Notes under the pieces: generated by a model
What the model saw: only the letters and a program-made list of their open reading frames with translations
Databases searched by the model: none
What the model was told of the DNA's origin: nothing
In this document: one piece after another, positions 1 to 5,304 of the stretch
How positions within the stretch are numbered: position 1 is the stretch's first letter
Layout: the number at the start of each line of letters is the position of its first letter
Translations under genes and position numbers: made by a program
From: an uncultured Clostridia bacterium
GTDB lineage: Bacteria; Bacillota; Clostridia; Oscillospirales; Ruminococcaceae
Direction: 5' to 3'
DNA: 5,310 nucleotides
Assembly (NCBI GenBank): GCA_947632425.1
Contig: CANRPG010000143.1
Span: 1-5,310 of the forward strand

Positions 1-9
1 AAAGCCCGT

Positions 10-25
10 CACACCGCAAGGTGTG
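10..25 (+). other. GCAA-tetraloop hairpin
   Basis: CACACC (10-15) and GGTGTG (20-25) form a perfect 6-bp stem capped by GCAA, a GNRA tetraloop on the plus strand. It is followed after one base by the hairpin at 27-48. It may belong to the 3' end of a plus-strand transcript entering from the left. Confidence 0.5.
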
Positions 26-26
26 C

Positions 27-58
27 GCCGCCGACCATACATGGCGGCTAGGTTTTTT
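27..58 (+). terminator. possible plus-strand intrinsic terminator
   Basis: GCCGCC (27-32) pairs with GGCGGC (43-48). A G-U pair (33/42) adds to the stem only in the plus-strand RNA. The stem is followed by TAGG and then six Ts (53-58). The four-base gap before the T-run weakens the call. It would end a plus-strand gene lying left of the window. Confidence 0.4.
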
Positions 59-80
59 AGATATGCGCTATTTATCTAAA
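56..80. other. AT-rich hairpin
   Basis: TTTAGATA (56-63) and TATCTAAA (73-80) form a perfect 8-bp inverted repeat with a 9-nt loop. The left arm overlaps the T-run of the preceding hairpin. No function can be assigned. Confidence 0.45.
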
Positions 81-91
81 CGGACTATGCA

Positions 92-174
92 AAAGAATTA
101 CGGTTTCAGAATATGCGAGCTTTCGAGCATATTCTGAAATAGCCGCCACGCTTTCGGCGGCTAAGTAATTCTTT
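92..174. ncRNA. compact three-way-junction element, unidentified structured RNA or palindromic intergenic repeat
   Basis: Three perfect stems build one closed fold. P1 is AAAGAATTAC (92-101) with GTAATTCTTT (165-174), 10 bp. P2 is 104-116 with 127-139, 13 bp with a 10-nt loop. P3 is TAGCCGCC (140-147) with GGCGGCTA (156-163), 8 bp with an 8-nt loop. Only bases 102, 103 and 164 are unpaired at the junction, so 31 base pairs form within 83 nt. I recognise no known RNA family. Because the stems are perfect, both strands fold equally and orientation is open; neighbouring features favour plus. A mobile palindromic repeat (MITE- or REP-like, with P1 as terminal inverted repeat) is the main alternative, though I see no target-site duplication. 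Confidence 0.45.
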
Positions 175-221
175 CATTGTGGCTTGGAGGCTAAAGCCGA
201 CAAGACACTGCGCTCCTGCGC

Positions 222-235
222 TGCGCGTAAGCGCA
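222..235 (+). other. GTAA-tetraloop hairpin
   Basis: TGCGC (222-226) pairs with GCGCA (231-235) around GTAA, a GNRA tetraloop on the plus strand. An alternative register pairs TGCGCT (217-222) with AGCGCA (230-235). Its role is unknown. Confidence 0.4.
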
Positions 236-263
236 AACTATAATCATTTTTGTATAAATAACC

Positions 264-293
264 AAACCGCCTTTGCAGCCACAAAGACGGTTT
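264..293 (-). terminator. terminator of the dgt-dnaG-rpoD operon
   Basis: In the minus-strand RNA a continuous 12-bp stem forms: AAACCGUCUUUG with CAAAGGCGGUUU around a 6-nt loop. One pair is a U-G wobble (287/270), which becomes a C-A mismatch on the plus strand. The stem starts about 40 nt after the rpoD stop and is followed by the U-rich GGUUAUUUAUA. On the plus strand six Ts (291-296) overlap and follow the imperfect stem, so it may also work in both directions. Confidence 0.65.
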
Positions 294-305
294 TTTACTA
301 TGTAC

Positions 306-334
306 TTCCATGCTTTGTTTGCATGGGATTTTTT
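306..334 (+). terminator. plus-strand terminator converging on rpoD
   Basis: TTCCATGC (306-313) pairs with GCATGGGA (321-328) around a 7-nt loop. The U307-G327 wobble exists only in the plus-strand RNA. Six Ts (329-334) follow immediately and run into the complement of the rpoD stop codon (333-335). On the minus strand no U-tract follows the stem. It would stop plus-strand transcription just before it became antisense to rpoD. Confidence 0.6.
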
Positions 335-1439
335 ATTCGAGGTAGTCTTTCAGCTTGTTGTAGCGCACCGGCTGGCGAAGTCTGCGCAGAGCCTTTGCCT
401 CTATCTGCCTTATGCGCTCTCTGGTAACGTTGAAACGCTGACCCACTTCCTCCAGCGTGCGTGAACGTCCGTCCTCCAAACCAAAACGCAGCCTTAAAAC
501 GGCTTCTTCACGGGGGCTGAGGGTAGAAAGCACCTGATTTATCTGCTCTTTCAGCAGCACCTGTGATGCCTTGTCGGCAGGCGCGGGGGCGTTTTCGTCC
601 TCGATAAAATCGCCGAGGTGAGAATCTTCCTCCTCGCCTATGGGCGTTTCGAGCGACACGGGGTCTTGCGCTATACGCATTATCTCCCTTACCTTCTCTT
701 CGGTCATTTCAAGCTTGGCGGCTATCTGCTCGGGAGTAGGGTCTTTGCCGTTTTCATGCAGCAGCTGCGATGATGCCTTCTTCACCTTTGTTATGGTCTC
801 TACCATATGAACGGGTATTCTTATAGTCCTTGCCTGGTCGGCTATGGCTCTGGTTATTGCCTGTCTTATCCACCATGTGGCATAGGTCGAGAATTTGAAG
901 CCCTTTGTGTAGTCAAACTTCTCTACAGCTTTTATAAGACCCAGATTGCCCTCCTGAATAAGGTCAAGAAAGCTCATTCCCCTGCCGACATACTTTTTGG
1001 CTATAGAAACAACGAGCCTTAAATTCGCTTCGGAAAGGCGCTTTCTTGCGGCGGCTGCTTTTTTGGGGTCGCTGCACATTATCTTCTCGGCAAGCTGCAC
1101 TTCCTCATCGGCGGTCAGCAGCGGCACTCTGCCTATCTCTTTAAGATAGATCTTTACGGGGTCATCGATACCTATGGCATCGGCAGTCATGGAATAATCA
1201 ACATCTTCTCCGGCGAGATCCTCTTCGATAGGAATATTCATAAGGTCATCGTCGTCGGGAACGATGTCGTCGATTATCTTGATATTGAAGTTGTTGCAGG
1301 TCTCATAGAAAACGTCTATCTGTTCCAGGTCGTAGTCGAGCCGCTCCAGCGCGTTTGTTATCTCACGCGTGGTAAGCGAGCCGGCTGCCTTTCCTTTTTC
1401 CAGCAGGTTTTCAATGATCTTAGAGTTTTCACTGTTCAT
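333..1439 (-). CDS. rpoD: RNA polymerase primary sigma factor (sigma-70 group 1, RpoD/SigA)
   Basis: This is the housekeeping sigma factor, which binds core RNA polymerase and recognises -10/-35 promoters. The 368-residue length is typical of Firmicute SigA and lacks the large insertion of the E. coli protein. Visible in order are a short region 1.1 (about 10-60), an acidic linker (about 60-82, with a DDDD run), region 1.2 (about 92-125, DPVKIYLKEIG), region 2 (about 135-205, with DLIQEGNLGLIKAVEKFD and the -10-reading FSTYATWWIRQAI), region 3 (about 206-300) and region 4 with its helix-turn-helix (about 306-360, LEEVGQRFNVTRERIRQIE). The ATG is supported by GGAGG at 1447-1451, 7 nt upstream. 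It starts 23 bp after the dnaG stop, so it is co-transcribed as the last gene of the dgt-dnaG-rpoD operon. All key motifs are intact and the gene looks full length. Confidence 0.98.
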   Translation of the reverse strand: MNSENSKIIENLLEKGKAAGSLTTREITNALERLDYDLEQIDVFYETCNNFNIKIIDDIVPDDDDLMNIPIEEDLAGEDVDYSMTADAIGIDDPVKIYLKEIGRVPLLTADEEVQLAEKIMCSDPKKAAAARKRLSEANLRLVVSIAKKYVGRGMSFLDLIQEGNLGLIKAVEKFDYTKGFKFSTYATWWIRQAITRAIADQARTIRIPVHMVETITKVKKASSQLLHENGKDPTPEQIAAKLEMTEEKVREIMRIAQDPVSLETPIGEEEDSHLGDFIEDENAPAPADKASQVLLKEQINQVLSTLSPREEAVLRLRFGLEDGRSRTLEEVGQRFNVTRERIRQIEAKALRRLRQPVRYNKLKDYLE

Positions 1440-1462
1440 TATAATTCCTCCGATCCAAGCGT

Positions 1463-3217
1463 TTACTTTGTACTGTTCCTTTTGTTTCTTGCTATCTGTG
1501 CCAAGTCTGTTTCTCCGCCCTTTTGCTCCTCACTTCGGCGAAGCAGCAAATTTATGTAGTCCTGCGCCGCTTGCTCATCTATTATAATATCCTTTTGAAG
1601 ATTGAATATCCGCGATAGTCTGCCCATTTCATCGGTTTCAAAATACTCATTCAGCGATGAAAGCGTTACCCCCTGCGCTCCGTCGGGTCGTGTACAAAGC
1701 AGTTCAAAAAACTTTCTGTAAAGCTTTGTAGGAAAATGCTCGCCCGTAAGCTTTTGCGAAACATATCTTAGTTTGTCGGGGTGCGCTATTATAAAAGAGA
1801 GCAGCCCCTCCTGCGCTTTTGTATACTTATTGTTTACTGCAGGCTCGCCGGTTTTTACATCTGTCTGTGATGCCACCGACGCCATTGTCTGCTGCCACTG
1901 CCTGCGTTTACTCTGGTAGCTGCGCTTTTTCAGTATGTCGTCAACACTCTCTTTCAAAACGGTCAGCGATATTTTCCGGCTGTCTGCAACTTTTGAGATA
2001 TACACTTCCCTTTCCAGCTTGTCTGGTATATCTGCAAGCACATTGCACACACGTTTAAGGTAATCTACCTTGCCCAGATCGCTGTCCATATCAATACCCT
2101 GCTCGCAGCGTTTGAGGTTATAAGCTATCGCACCGTCCGAGTTCTCCAGCAGATATGCAAATCTGTCTTTGCCGTATTTAAGAATATATTCGTCGGGGTC
2201 TTTAGCGCCCTCCATATTTATAACTTTGCTCTTTACGCCCACCTGAGAAAGCATTGCTATCGCCTTGTTTGAAGCCGCTCTGCCTGCGCCGTCGGCATCA
2301 TAGCAAATTATAACTTCGTCTGCATACTGGGCTATCATTCGCGCGTGTTCTTCTGTAATAGACGTGCCGCAGGTAGCCACCGAGTTTTCAAACCCTGCCT
2401 GATTTAGTGAAACGACGTCCATATTGCCCTCGCACAGCAGCAGCCTTTTGGTCTTTGCGGCTGTCATTTTTGCAAAGTTCATCGAGAACAGAAAATTGCT
2501 CTTTTTATAGATGATAGTTTCTTTGGAATTGAGGTACTTGCGTTTGTCGTCACCCAGCGTTCTGCCGCCGAAGCCGACTATATGCCCCTGCAAGTCTATA
2601 AACGGGAACATGACCCTGTTCATGAAAAAATCGTAAGTACCGCCGCTTCTTGAAGAACGCGCTATAAGGCTCGCGCTCTCAAGCTCCGCATCGCTGAATC
2701 CCTCGCCTCTCATATAGTCGCGCAGGGTAGTCCAGCTGGTGTTTGCAAAGCCTATGCCGTATTTTGTGATAGTCGCAGGAGTAAGCCCGCGCTTTTTAAG
2801 GTACTGCCGCGCCGCCAGACCGTTTTCGCCGCGCAGGTTCTCAAAGAAAAACCTTGCGGCTTTTTTGTTCATTTCATAAAGCCTTTGCTTGCGCCTTGTA
2901 AAGTCGTCTCCCTTTCTGACTTCTTCGGGCATGGGCAGACCTGCTCTTTCGGCAAGCTTTTTGACAGCCTCAATATAGCTCAGGTTCTCCATTTTCATAA
3001 CAAAAGTTATAACGTCTCCCCCTGCCTGACAGCCAAAGCAATAAAAGCTCTCGGTATCGGGGTAAACGGTGAACGAAGGCGTTCTGTCGGGCTGGTGAAA
3101 TGGGCATCTGCACTTGTATAGTCTGCCTGCTCGCTCCAGCGATACATAAGAAGAAATAACTTCGTCAATTCTGTTGGCAGAGCGCAGCTTATACATAAAT
3201 TCTTCCGGCAGCGGCAT
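1463..3217 (-). CDS. dnaG: DNA primase DnaG
   Basis: The primase makes the RNA primers for Okazaki fragments and leading-strand restart, working with the DnaB-type helicase. In 584-residue numbering, an N-terminal zinc ribbon has Cys38/His41 and Cys60/Cys63 (CPFH...CFGC). The polymerase core carries the basic motif RVMFPFIDLQGHIVGFGGR (about 201-219) followed by KYLNSKET. The TOPRIM fold has the acidic residues Glu263 (CEGNMDVV) and Asp307/Asp309 (YDADGAGRAA). A C-terminal helicase-interaction domain spans about 465-565. I chose ATG 3217 over the in-frame GTG at 3226: AAGGGG (3226-3231) lies 8 nt before the ATG but touches the GTG, and the family normally begins close to the PEEF-like motif. 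The gene begins 15 bp after the dgt stop and ends 23 bp before rpoD. It is full length with all catalytic residues present. Confidence 0.97.
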   Translation of the reverse strand: MPLPEEFMYKLRSANRIDEVISSYVSLERAGRLYKCRCPFHQPDRTPSFTVYPDTESFYCFGCQAGGDVITFVMKMENLSYIEAVKKLAERAGLPMPEEVRKGDDFTRRKQRLYEMNKKAARFFFENLRGENGLAARQYLKKRGLTPATITKYGIGFANTSWTTLRDYMRGEGFSDAELESASLIARSSRSGGTYDFFMNRVMFPFIDLQGHIVGFGGRTLGDDKRKYLNSKETIIYKKSNFLFSMNFAKMTAAKTKRLLLCEGNMDVVSLNQAGFENSVATCGTSITEEHARMIAQYADEVIICYDADGAGRAASNKAIAMLSQVGVKSKVINMEGAKDPDEYILKYGKDRFAYLLENSDGAIAYNLKRCEQGIDMDSDLGKVDYLKRVCNVLADIPDKLEREVYISKVADSRKISLTVLKESVDDILKKRSYQSKRRQWQQTMASVASQTDVKTGEPAVNNKYTKAQEGLLSFIIAHPDKLRYVSQKLTGEHFPTKLYRKFFELLCTRPDGAQGVTLSSLNEYFETDEMGRLSRIFNLQKDIIIDEQAAQDYINLLLRRSEEQKGGETDLAQIARNKRNSTK

Positions 3218-3225
3218 ATCATTCA

Positions 3226-3231
3226 CCCCTT
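3226..3231 (-). promoter_or_regulatory. dnaG ribosome binding site that decides the start
   Basis: The minus strand reads AAGGGG, with 8 nt to ATG 3217. A competing in-frame GTG at 3224-3226 overlaps the last G of the motif, so it could not use this site. This favours the start nine bases downstream of the longest open frame. Confidence 0.6.
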
Positions 3232-3232
3232 T

Positions 3233-4228
3233 TTACAGAGCCGACCAACCTTTCGGCACAAAAATCTCGTTAAATTCCTTAATGGCAAAGCCGTCGGTCA
3301 TGCCTGCTATATAGTCGCACACCGCTCTGTCCTTGCCGTATTTTTCAGCCAGAGTGCGGTAAAGCGGCGGCATTTTGCCTGTATCTTTATAGTAATACTC
3401 ATACAGTTTCGCTATAAGTCCGCCGGTTTTGTCCTCCTCAGCCTTGCACAGCGGATTTGTATAAACATTCTCAAACATAAACTTGTGCAGCAGGTCATGC
3501 GCGCGTTTTATGCCTTCGGGTATCGCAATATTTTCCGCGCCGTTTTCTGCAATAGCTTCCACCAGAGTGGTTATCCTTTTGCTTTTTGAGTTGCCCAGAA
3601 TATCTGTAGCAGCCTGCGGCAGGTCGCTTTCTTTTATTATCCCTGCCCGTATAGAGTCGTCAATATCGTGGTTTATATACGCAATAACGTCGGCGAGGCG
3701 CACAACGCAGCCCTCTTTGGTTTCCGCGGTCTGATTTGTATGCTTCAAGATACCGTCACGCACTTCATATGTAAGGTCAAGACCCTTGCCGTCTTTTTCT
3801 ATAACATCGACAACGCGCAGGCTTTGCTCGTAATGCCTGAAGCCCTCGGGGCAAAGCTTATCCAGCGCCCTCTCCCCTGCGTGCCCAAACGGCGTATGCC
3901 CAAGATCGTGCCCCAGCGCTATTGCCTCAGTCAGATCTTCGTTCAGAGCCAGCGCCCTCGCTATAGTTCTTGCTATCTGCGATACTTCAAGAGTATGCGT
4001 GAGCCGCGTGCGATAGTGGTCGCCTGCCGGTATCAAAAACACCTGCGTTTTATGTTTCAGCCTGCGAAAAGCGTTGCTGTGCAGTATCCTATCGCGGTCG
4101 CGCTGAAACTCGGTGCGCAGACTATCGAGCGGCACGGGCGTTTGTCTGCCCTTGGTGTCGCACGCCTTGCAGGCATACCCGGACAAAAAGAGTTTTTCGT
4201 TTTGTTCTGTACGTTCTCTTGGCAGCAC
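3233..4228 (-). CDS. dgt: dGTP triphosphohydrolase-like HD-domain protein
   Basis: Members of this family are metal-dependent HD-superfamily phosphohydrolases that cut dNTPs, classically dGTP, to the deoxynucleoside plus triphosphate, lowering dNTP pools. In 331-residue numbering the HD ligands are His78 (RLTHTLEV), His107-Asp108 (LGHDLGHTPFGHAGE) and Asp180 (RLADVIAYINHD). A family block RDRDRILHSNAFRRLKHKTQVF (about 43-64) precedes them. The frame opens at a TTG (4258), but GTG 4228 is the better start. GGAGG at 4237-4241 sits 8 nt upstream of it, and the protein then begins LPRERTEQ, matching the usual R-E-x-T-E opening of the family. A CKAC pair (Cys20, Cys23) falls just before the conserved GR; its meaning is unknown. 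It heads the dgt-dnaG-rpoD operon, an arrangement known from clostridia. Substrate preference among dNTPs cannot be read from the sequence. Confidence 0.93.
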   Translation of the reverse strand: MLPRERTEQNEKLFLSGYACKACDTKGRQTPVPLDSLRTEFQRDRDRILHSNAFRRLKHKTQVFLIPAGDHYRTRLTHTLEVSQIARTIARALALNEDLTEAIALGHDLGHTPFGHAGERALDKLCPEGFRHYEQSLRVVDVIEKDGKGLDLTYEVRDGILKHTNQTAETKEGCVVRLADVIAYINHDIDDSIRAGIIKESDLPQAATDILGNSKSKRITTLVEAIAENGAENIAIPEGIKRAHDLLHKFMFENVYTNPLCKAEEDKTGGLIAKLYEYYYKDTGKMPPLYRTLAEKYGKDRAVCDYIAGMTDGFAIKEFNEIFVPKGWSAL

Positions 4229-4350
4229 GCTACACACCTCCGACTTATCTGACAGCAAAATTTATTTTACATAATAATATACAAACAAAAATGCTTTTCA
4301 CCTTTAAAAAACAAGCCTTCACTTATAATTTTGTAGACATTTACAATAAT
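4229..4350 (-). promoter_or_regulatory. AT-rich gap, probable leader and promoter region of the dgt-dnaG-rpoD operon
   Basis: These 122 bp separate the stop of the YigZ-family gene from the dgt start and are far more AT-rich than the flanking genes. A TATAAG hexamer on the minus strand (4322-4327) matches the -10 consensus at five of six positions, but no good -35 is found 16-18 nt upstream. Just upstream of it is an inverted repeat, TTGTA-N6-TACAA (4331-4346), which would lie in the -35/spacer region. I see no convincing terminator for the upstream gene here, so read-through into dgt remains possible. The region is where the operon promoter should be, but the exact promoter is not established. 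Confidence 0.35.
4237..4241 (-). promoter_or_regulatory. dgt ribosome binding site that decides the start
   Basis: The minus strand has GGAGG with 8 nt to the GTG codon at 4226-4228. This is the strongest Shine-Dalgarno match near the 5' end of the gene. It lies downstream of the in-frame TTG at 4258, so the first ten codons of the longest open frame are probably untranslated leader. Confidence 0.75.
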
Positions 4351-4971
4351 TTATGCAAAATCGGCAGAAAAAATGTCCGATATGTCAATAGCAGCCTTGC
4401 CGCCCGTTATATCGGTGAGCTTTTTGCAAAACTCTTCTGACTTTTCGGCTTTCACCAGCATACTAAGGCGCACATCGCTGCCAAAATCGCTCTCGAGCAC
4501 TTTTACTTCAAATTCAGGCAGGATATACGATATTTTGCCGTAAAAGCCATACTCGCAGCGGCAGTCTACCTTCACGGCGTCGCACATGACTTTGAGTTTT
4601 GCGTTATCCAAAGCTTTGCCGCACGCTGTAGAATACGCCCTGACAAGCCCGTTTGCGCCCAGCAGCACGCCGCCGAAATACCTTGTCACCACCGCGCAGA
4701 CATCTGTAACGCCACGCTTCAAAAGCACATCAAGCACGGGCACGCCTGCTGTCCCCTGCGGTTCGCCGTCGTCGCTGTAGCGCGTGGTATTGTTTTCCCT
4801 CAGCACATAGGCATATACGTTATGCCTTGCCTTGCGGTTTTGCGCCTTCACGCTGTTTATAAGATCCACAGCCTGCTGCTCGGTCTGCACGGGGCAGATC
4901 ACTGCAAAAAACTGCGACTTTTTCTCCTCATACTCTCCTGCGGCTTTTTCAGCCAAAGTTATATATCCCAT
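4351..4971 (-). CDS. YigZ/IMPACT-family protein (UPF0029 N-terminal domain)
   Basis: A 206-residue member of the widespread YigZ family. The IMPACT/UPF0029 N-terminal domain (about 15-122) shows the signature blocks ARHNVYAYVL (48-57), YSDDGEPQGTAG (65-76) and VVTRYFGGVLLGANGLVRAY (94-113). A smaller C-terminal domain of DUF1949 type follows (about 135-200). Eukaryotic IMPACT relatives modulate the kinase Gcn2. The role of the bacterial proteins is not settled, although the fold resembles translation-factor domains and suggests RNA or ribosome contact. The ATG has AGGAG (4978-4982) 6 nt upstream. It lies 57 bp after rpmE, from which a hairpin separates it, and 122 bp before dgt. Whether it shares a transcript with either is unknown. 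Length and motifs are normal for the family. Confidence 0.93.
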   Translation of the reverse strand: MGYITLAEKAAGEYEEKKSQFFAVICPVQTEQQAVDLINSVKAQNRKARHNVYAYVLRENNTTRYSDDGEPQGTAGVPVLDVLLKRGVTDVCAVVTRYFGGVLLGANGLVRAYSTACGKALDNAKLKVMCDAVKVDCRCEYGFYGKISYILPEFEVKVLESDFGSDVRLSMLVKAEKSEEFCKKLTDITGGKAAIDISDIFSADFA

Positions 4972-4995
4972 ATCCGTCTCCTATATAAAGCAACA

Positions 4996-5017
4996 GCCCG
5001 TCGCCAAAGCAACGGGC
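4996..5017 (-). terminator. hairpin between rpmE and the YigZ-family gene, possible attenuating terminator
   Basis: GCCCGT (4996-5001) pairs perfectly with ACGGGC (5012-5017), and two further inner G-C pairs are possible after one mismatch. In the minus-strand RNA it begins 11 nt after the rpmE stop and is followed by UGUUGCUUUAUAU, which is only modestly U-rich. It may terminate partially, letting some transcription into the next gene, or may protect the rpmE mRNA 3' end. No separate promoter for the downstream gene is evident in the short gap. Confidence 0.5.
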
Positions 5018-5028
5018 AGCTATCAGCA

Positions 5029-5229
5029 TTAGTCAAGATTGAAACGCTTCTTGAATCTGTCAACACGTCCGCCGGTATCAACAAGCTTCTGCTTGCCGGT
5101 AAAGAACGGGTGGCACTTTGAACAAATTTCAACGTGAATATCCTTCTTTGTGGAACGCGTTTTGATAACGTTGCCGCAGTGGCAGGTTATCGTGGTCTCC
5201 TCGTACTTGGGGTGGATGCCTTCCTTCAT
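5029..5229 (-). CDS. rpmE: 50S ribosomal protein L31, zinc-binding (type A)
   Basis: This is a 66-residue protein of the large ribosomal subunit, which in bacteria helps bridge the two subunits. It aligns readily with the family: MKEGIHPKYEE at the start, CHCGN, CSKCHPFFTGKQ and GGRVDRFKKRFN. The four zinc-ligand cysteines (Cys16, Cys18, Cys36, Cys39) are all present, so this is the zinc-containing C+ form, not the zinc-independent paralogue made under zinc starvation. The ATG is preceded by AAGGAGG (5238-5244) at 8 nt. It is the first gene of the visible minus-strand series and carries a structured leader directly upstream of its ribosome binding site. The protein looks complete and typical. 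Confidence 0.98.
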   Translation of the reverse strand: MKEGIHPKYEETTITCHCGNVIKTRSTKKDIHVEICSKCHPFFTGKQKLVDTGGRVDRFKKRFNLD

Positions 5230-5247
5230 TATATTTTCCTCCTTCCG

Positions 5248-5304
5248 ACTGAAATTATGACGACATAGAAGCCCATCATTTCAGTTCAGACAGTAGTTCT
5301 ATGT
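5248..5304 (-). promoter_or_regulatory. structured 5' leader of rpmE, candidate L31 autoregulatory pseudoknot
   Basis: In the minus-strand RNA, arm A ACAUAGAA (5304-5297), arm B ACUGAAAU (5285-5278), arm A' UUCUAUGU (5270-5263) and arm B' AUUUCAGU (5255-5248) occur in that order. Both 8-bp pairings are perfect and interleaved. The B hairpin extends past a G-A mismatch with AUG/CAU (5276-5274 with 5259-5257), leaving a 14-nt loop that contains all of A'. That loop can pair with the upstream A, giving an H-type pseudoknot. B' ends 3 nt before the AAGGAGG site, so folding could gate ribosome access. L31 leaders with autogenous control are known or predicted in several bacterial groups, as I recall; whether this is one of those classes was not checked. 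Confidence 0.5.

Larger units (their letters stand above)
1..332. other. non-coding region downstream of rpoD, rich in hairpins
   Basis: I find no convincing protein gene, tRNA or rRNA here. The stretch is filled with inverted repeats, listed separately: hairpins at 10-25, 27-48, 56-80, 181-198 (GGCTT/AAGCC) and 222-235, a three-way junction at 92-174, and two facing terminators at 264-293 and 306-334. Several stems gain a G-U pair only when read on the plus strand (G33-U42, U180-G199, U307-G327). Two loops are GNRA only on that strand. A plus-strand transcript is therefore the better reading for most of the structures. Confidence 0.7.

Noticed and set aside
4..15. GCCCGTCACACC, identical to a conserved stretch near the 3' end of 16S rRNA
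   Set aside because: The match ends after 12 bases and neither flank resembles 16S rRNA. The bases are explained by the GCAA-capped hairpin at 10-25.
92..174. Complete insertion sequence or tRNA-like gene
   Set aside because: No transposase or target-site duplication is visible, and the fold has three stems without tRNA loop motifs or a CCA end.
239..244. Perfect TATAAT on the plus strand as a promoter -10
   Set aside because: No -35-like hexamer lies 16-18 nt upstream (the region is GC-rich hairpin), and a transcript would meet a terminator within about 80 nt.
1..332. CRISPR array or tandem repeat
   Set aside because: The repeated octamer GGCGGCTA occurs only twice, without regular spacing or spacers. 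The structure consists of inverted, not direct, repeats.
179..464. Open frames of 82 and 63 codons on the plus strand
   Set aside because: They run across hairpins and terminators into the antisense of rpoD, have no good ribosome binding site, and their products resemble no family I know.
3668..4252. 194-codon plus-strand open frame opposite dgt
   Set aside because: It is wholly antisense to a strongly conserved HD-domain gene, and its translation shows no recognisable domain. Long shadow frames are common opposite GC-biased coding sequence.
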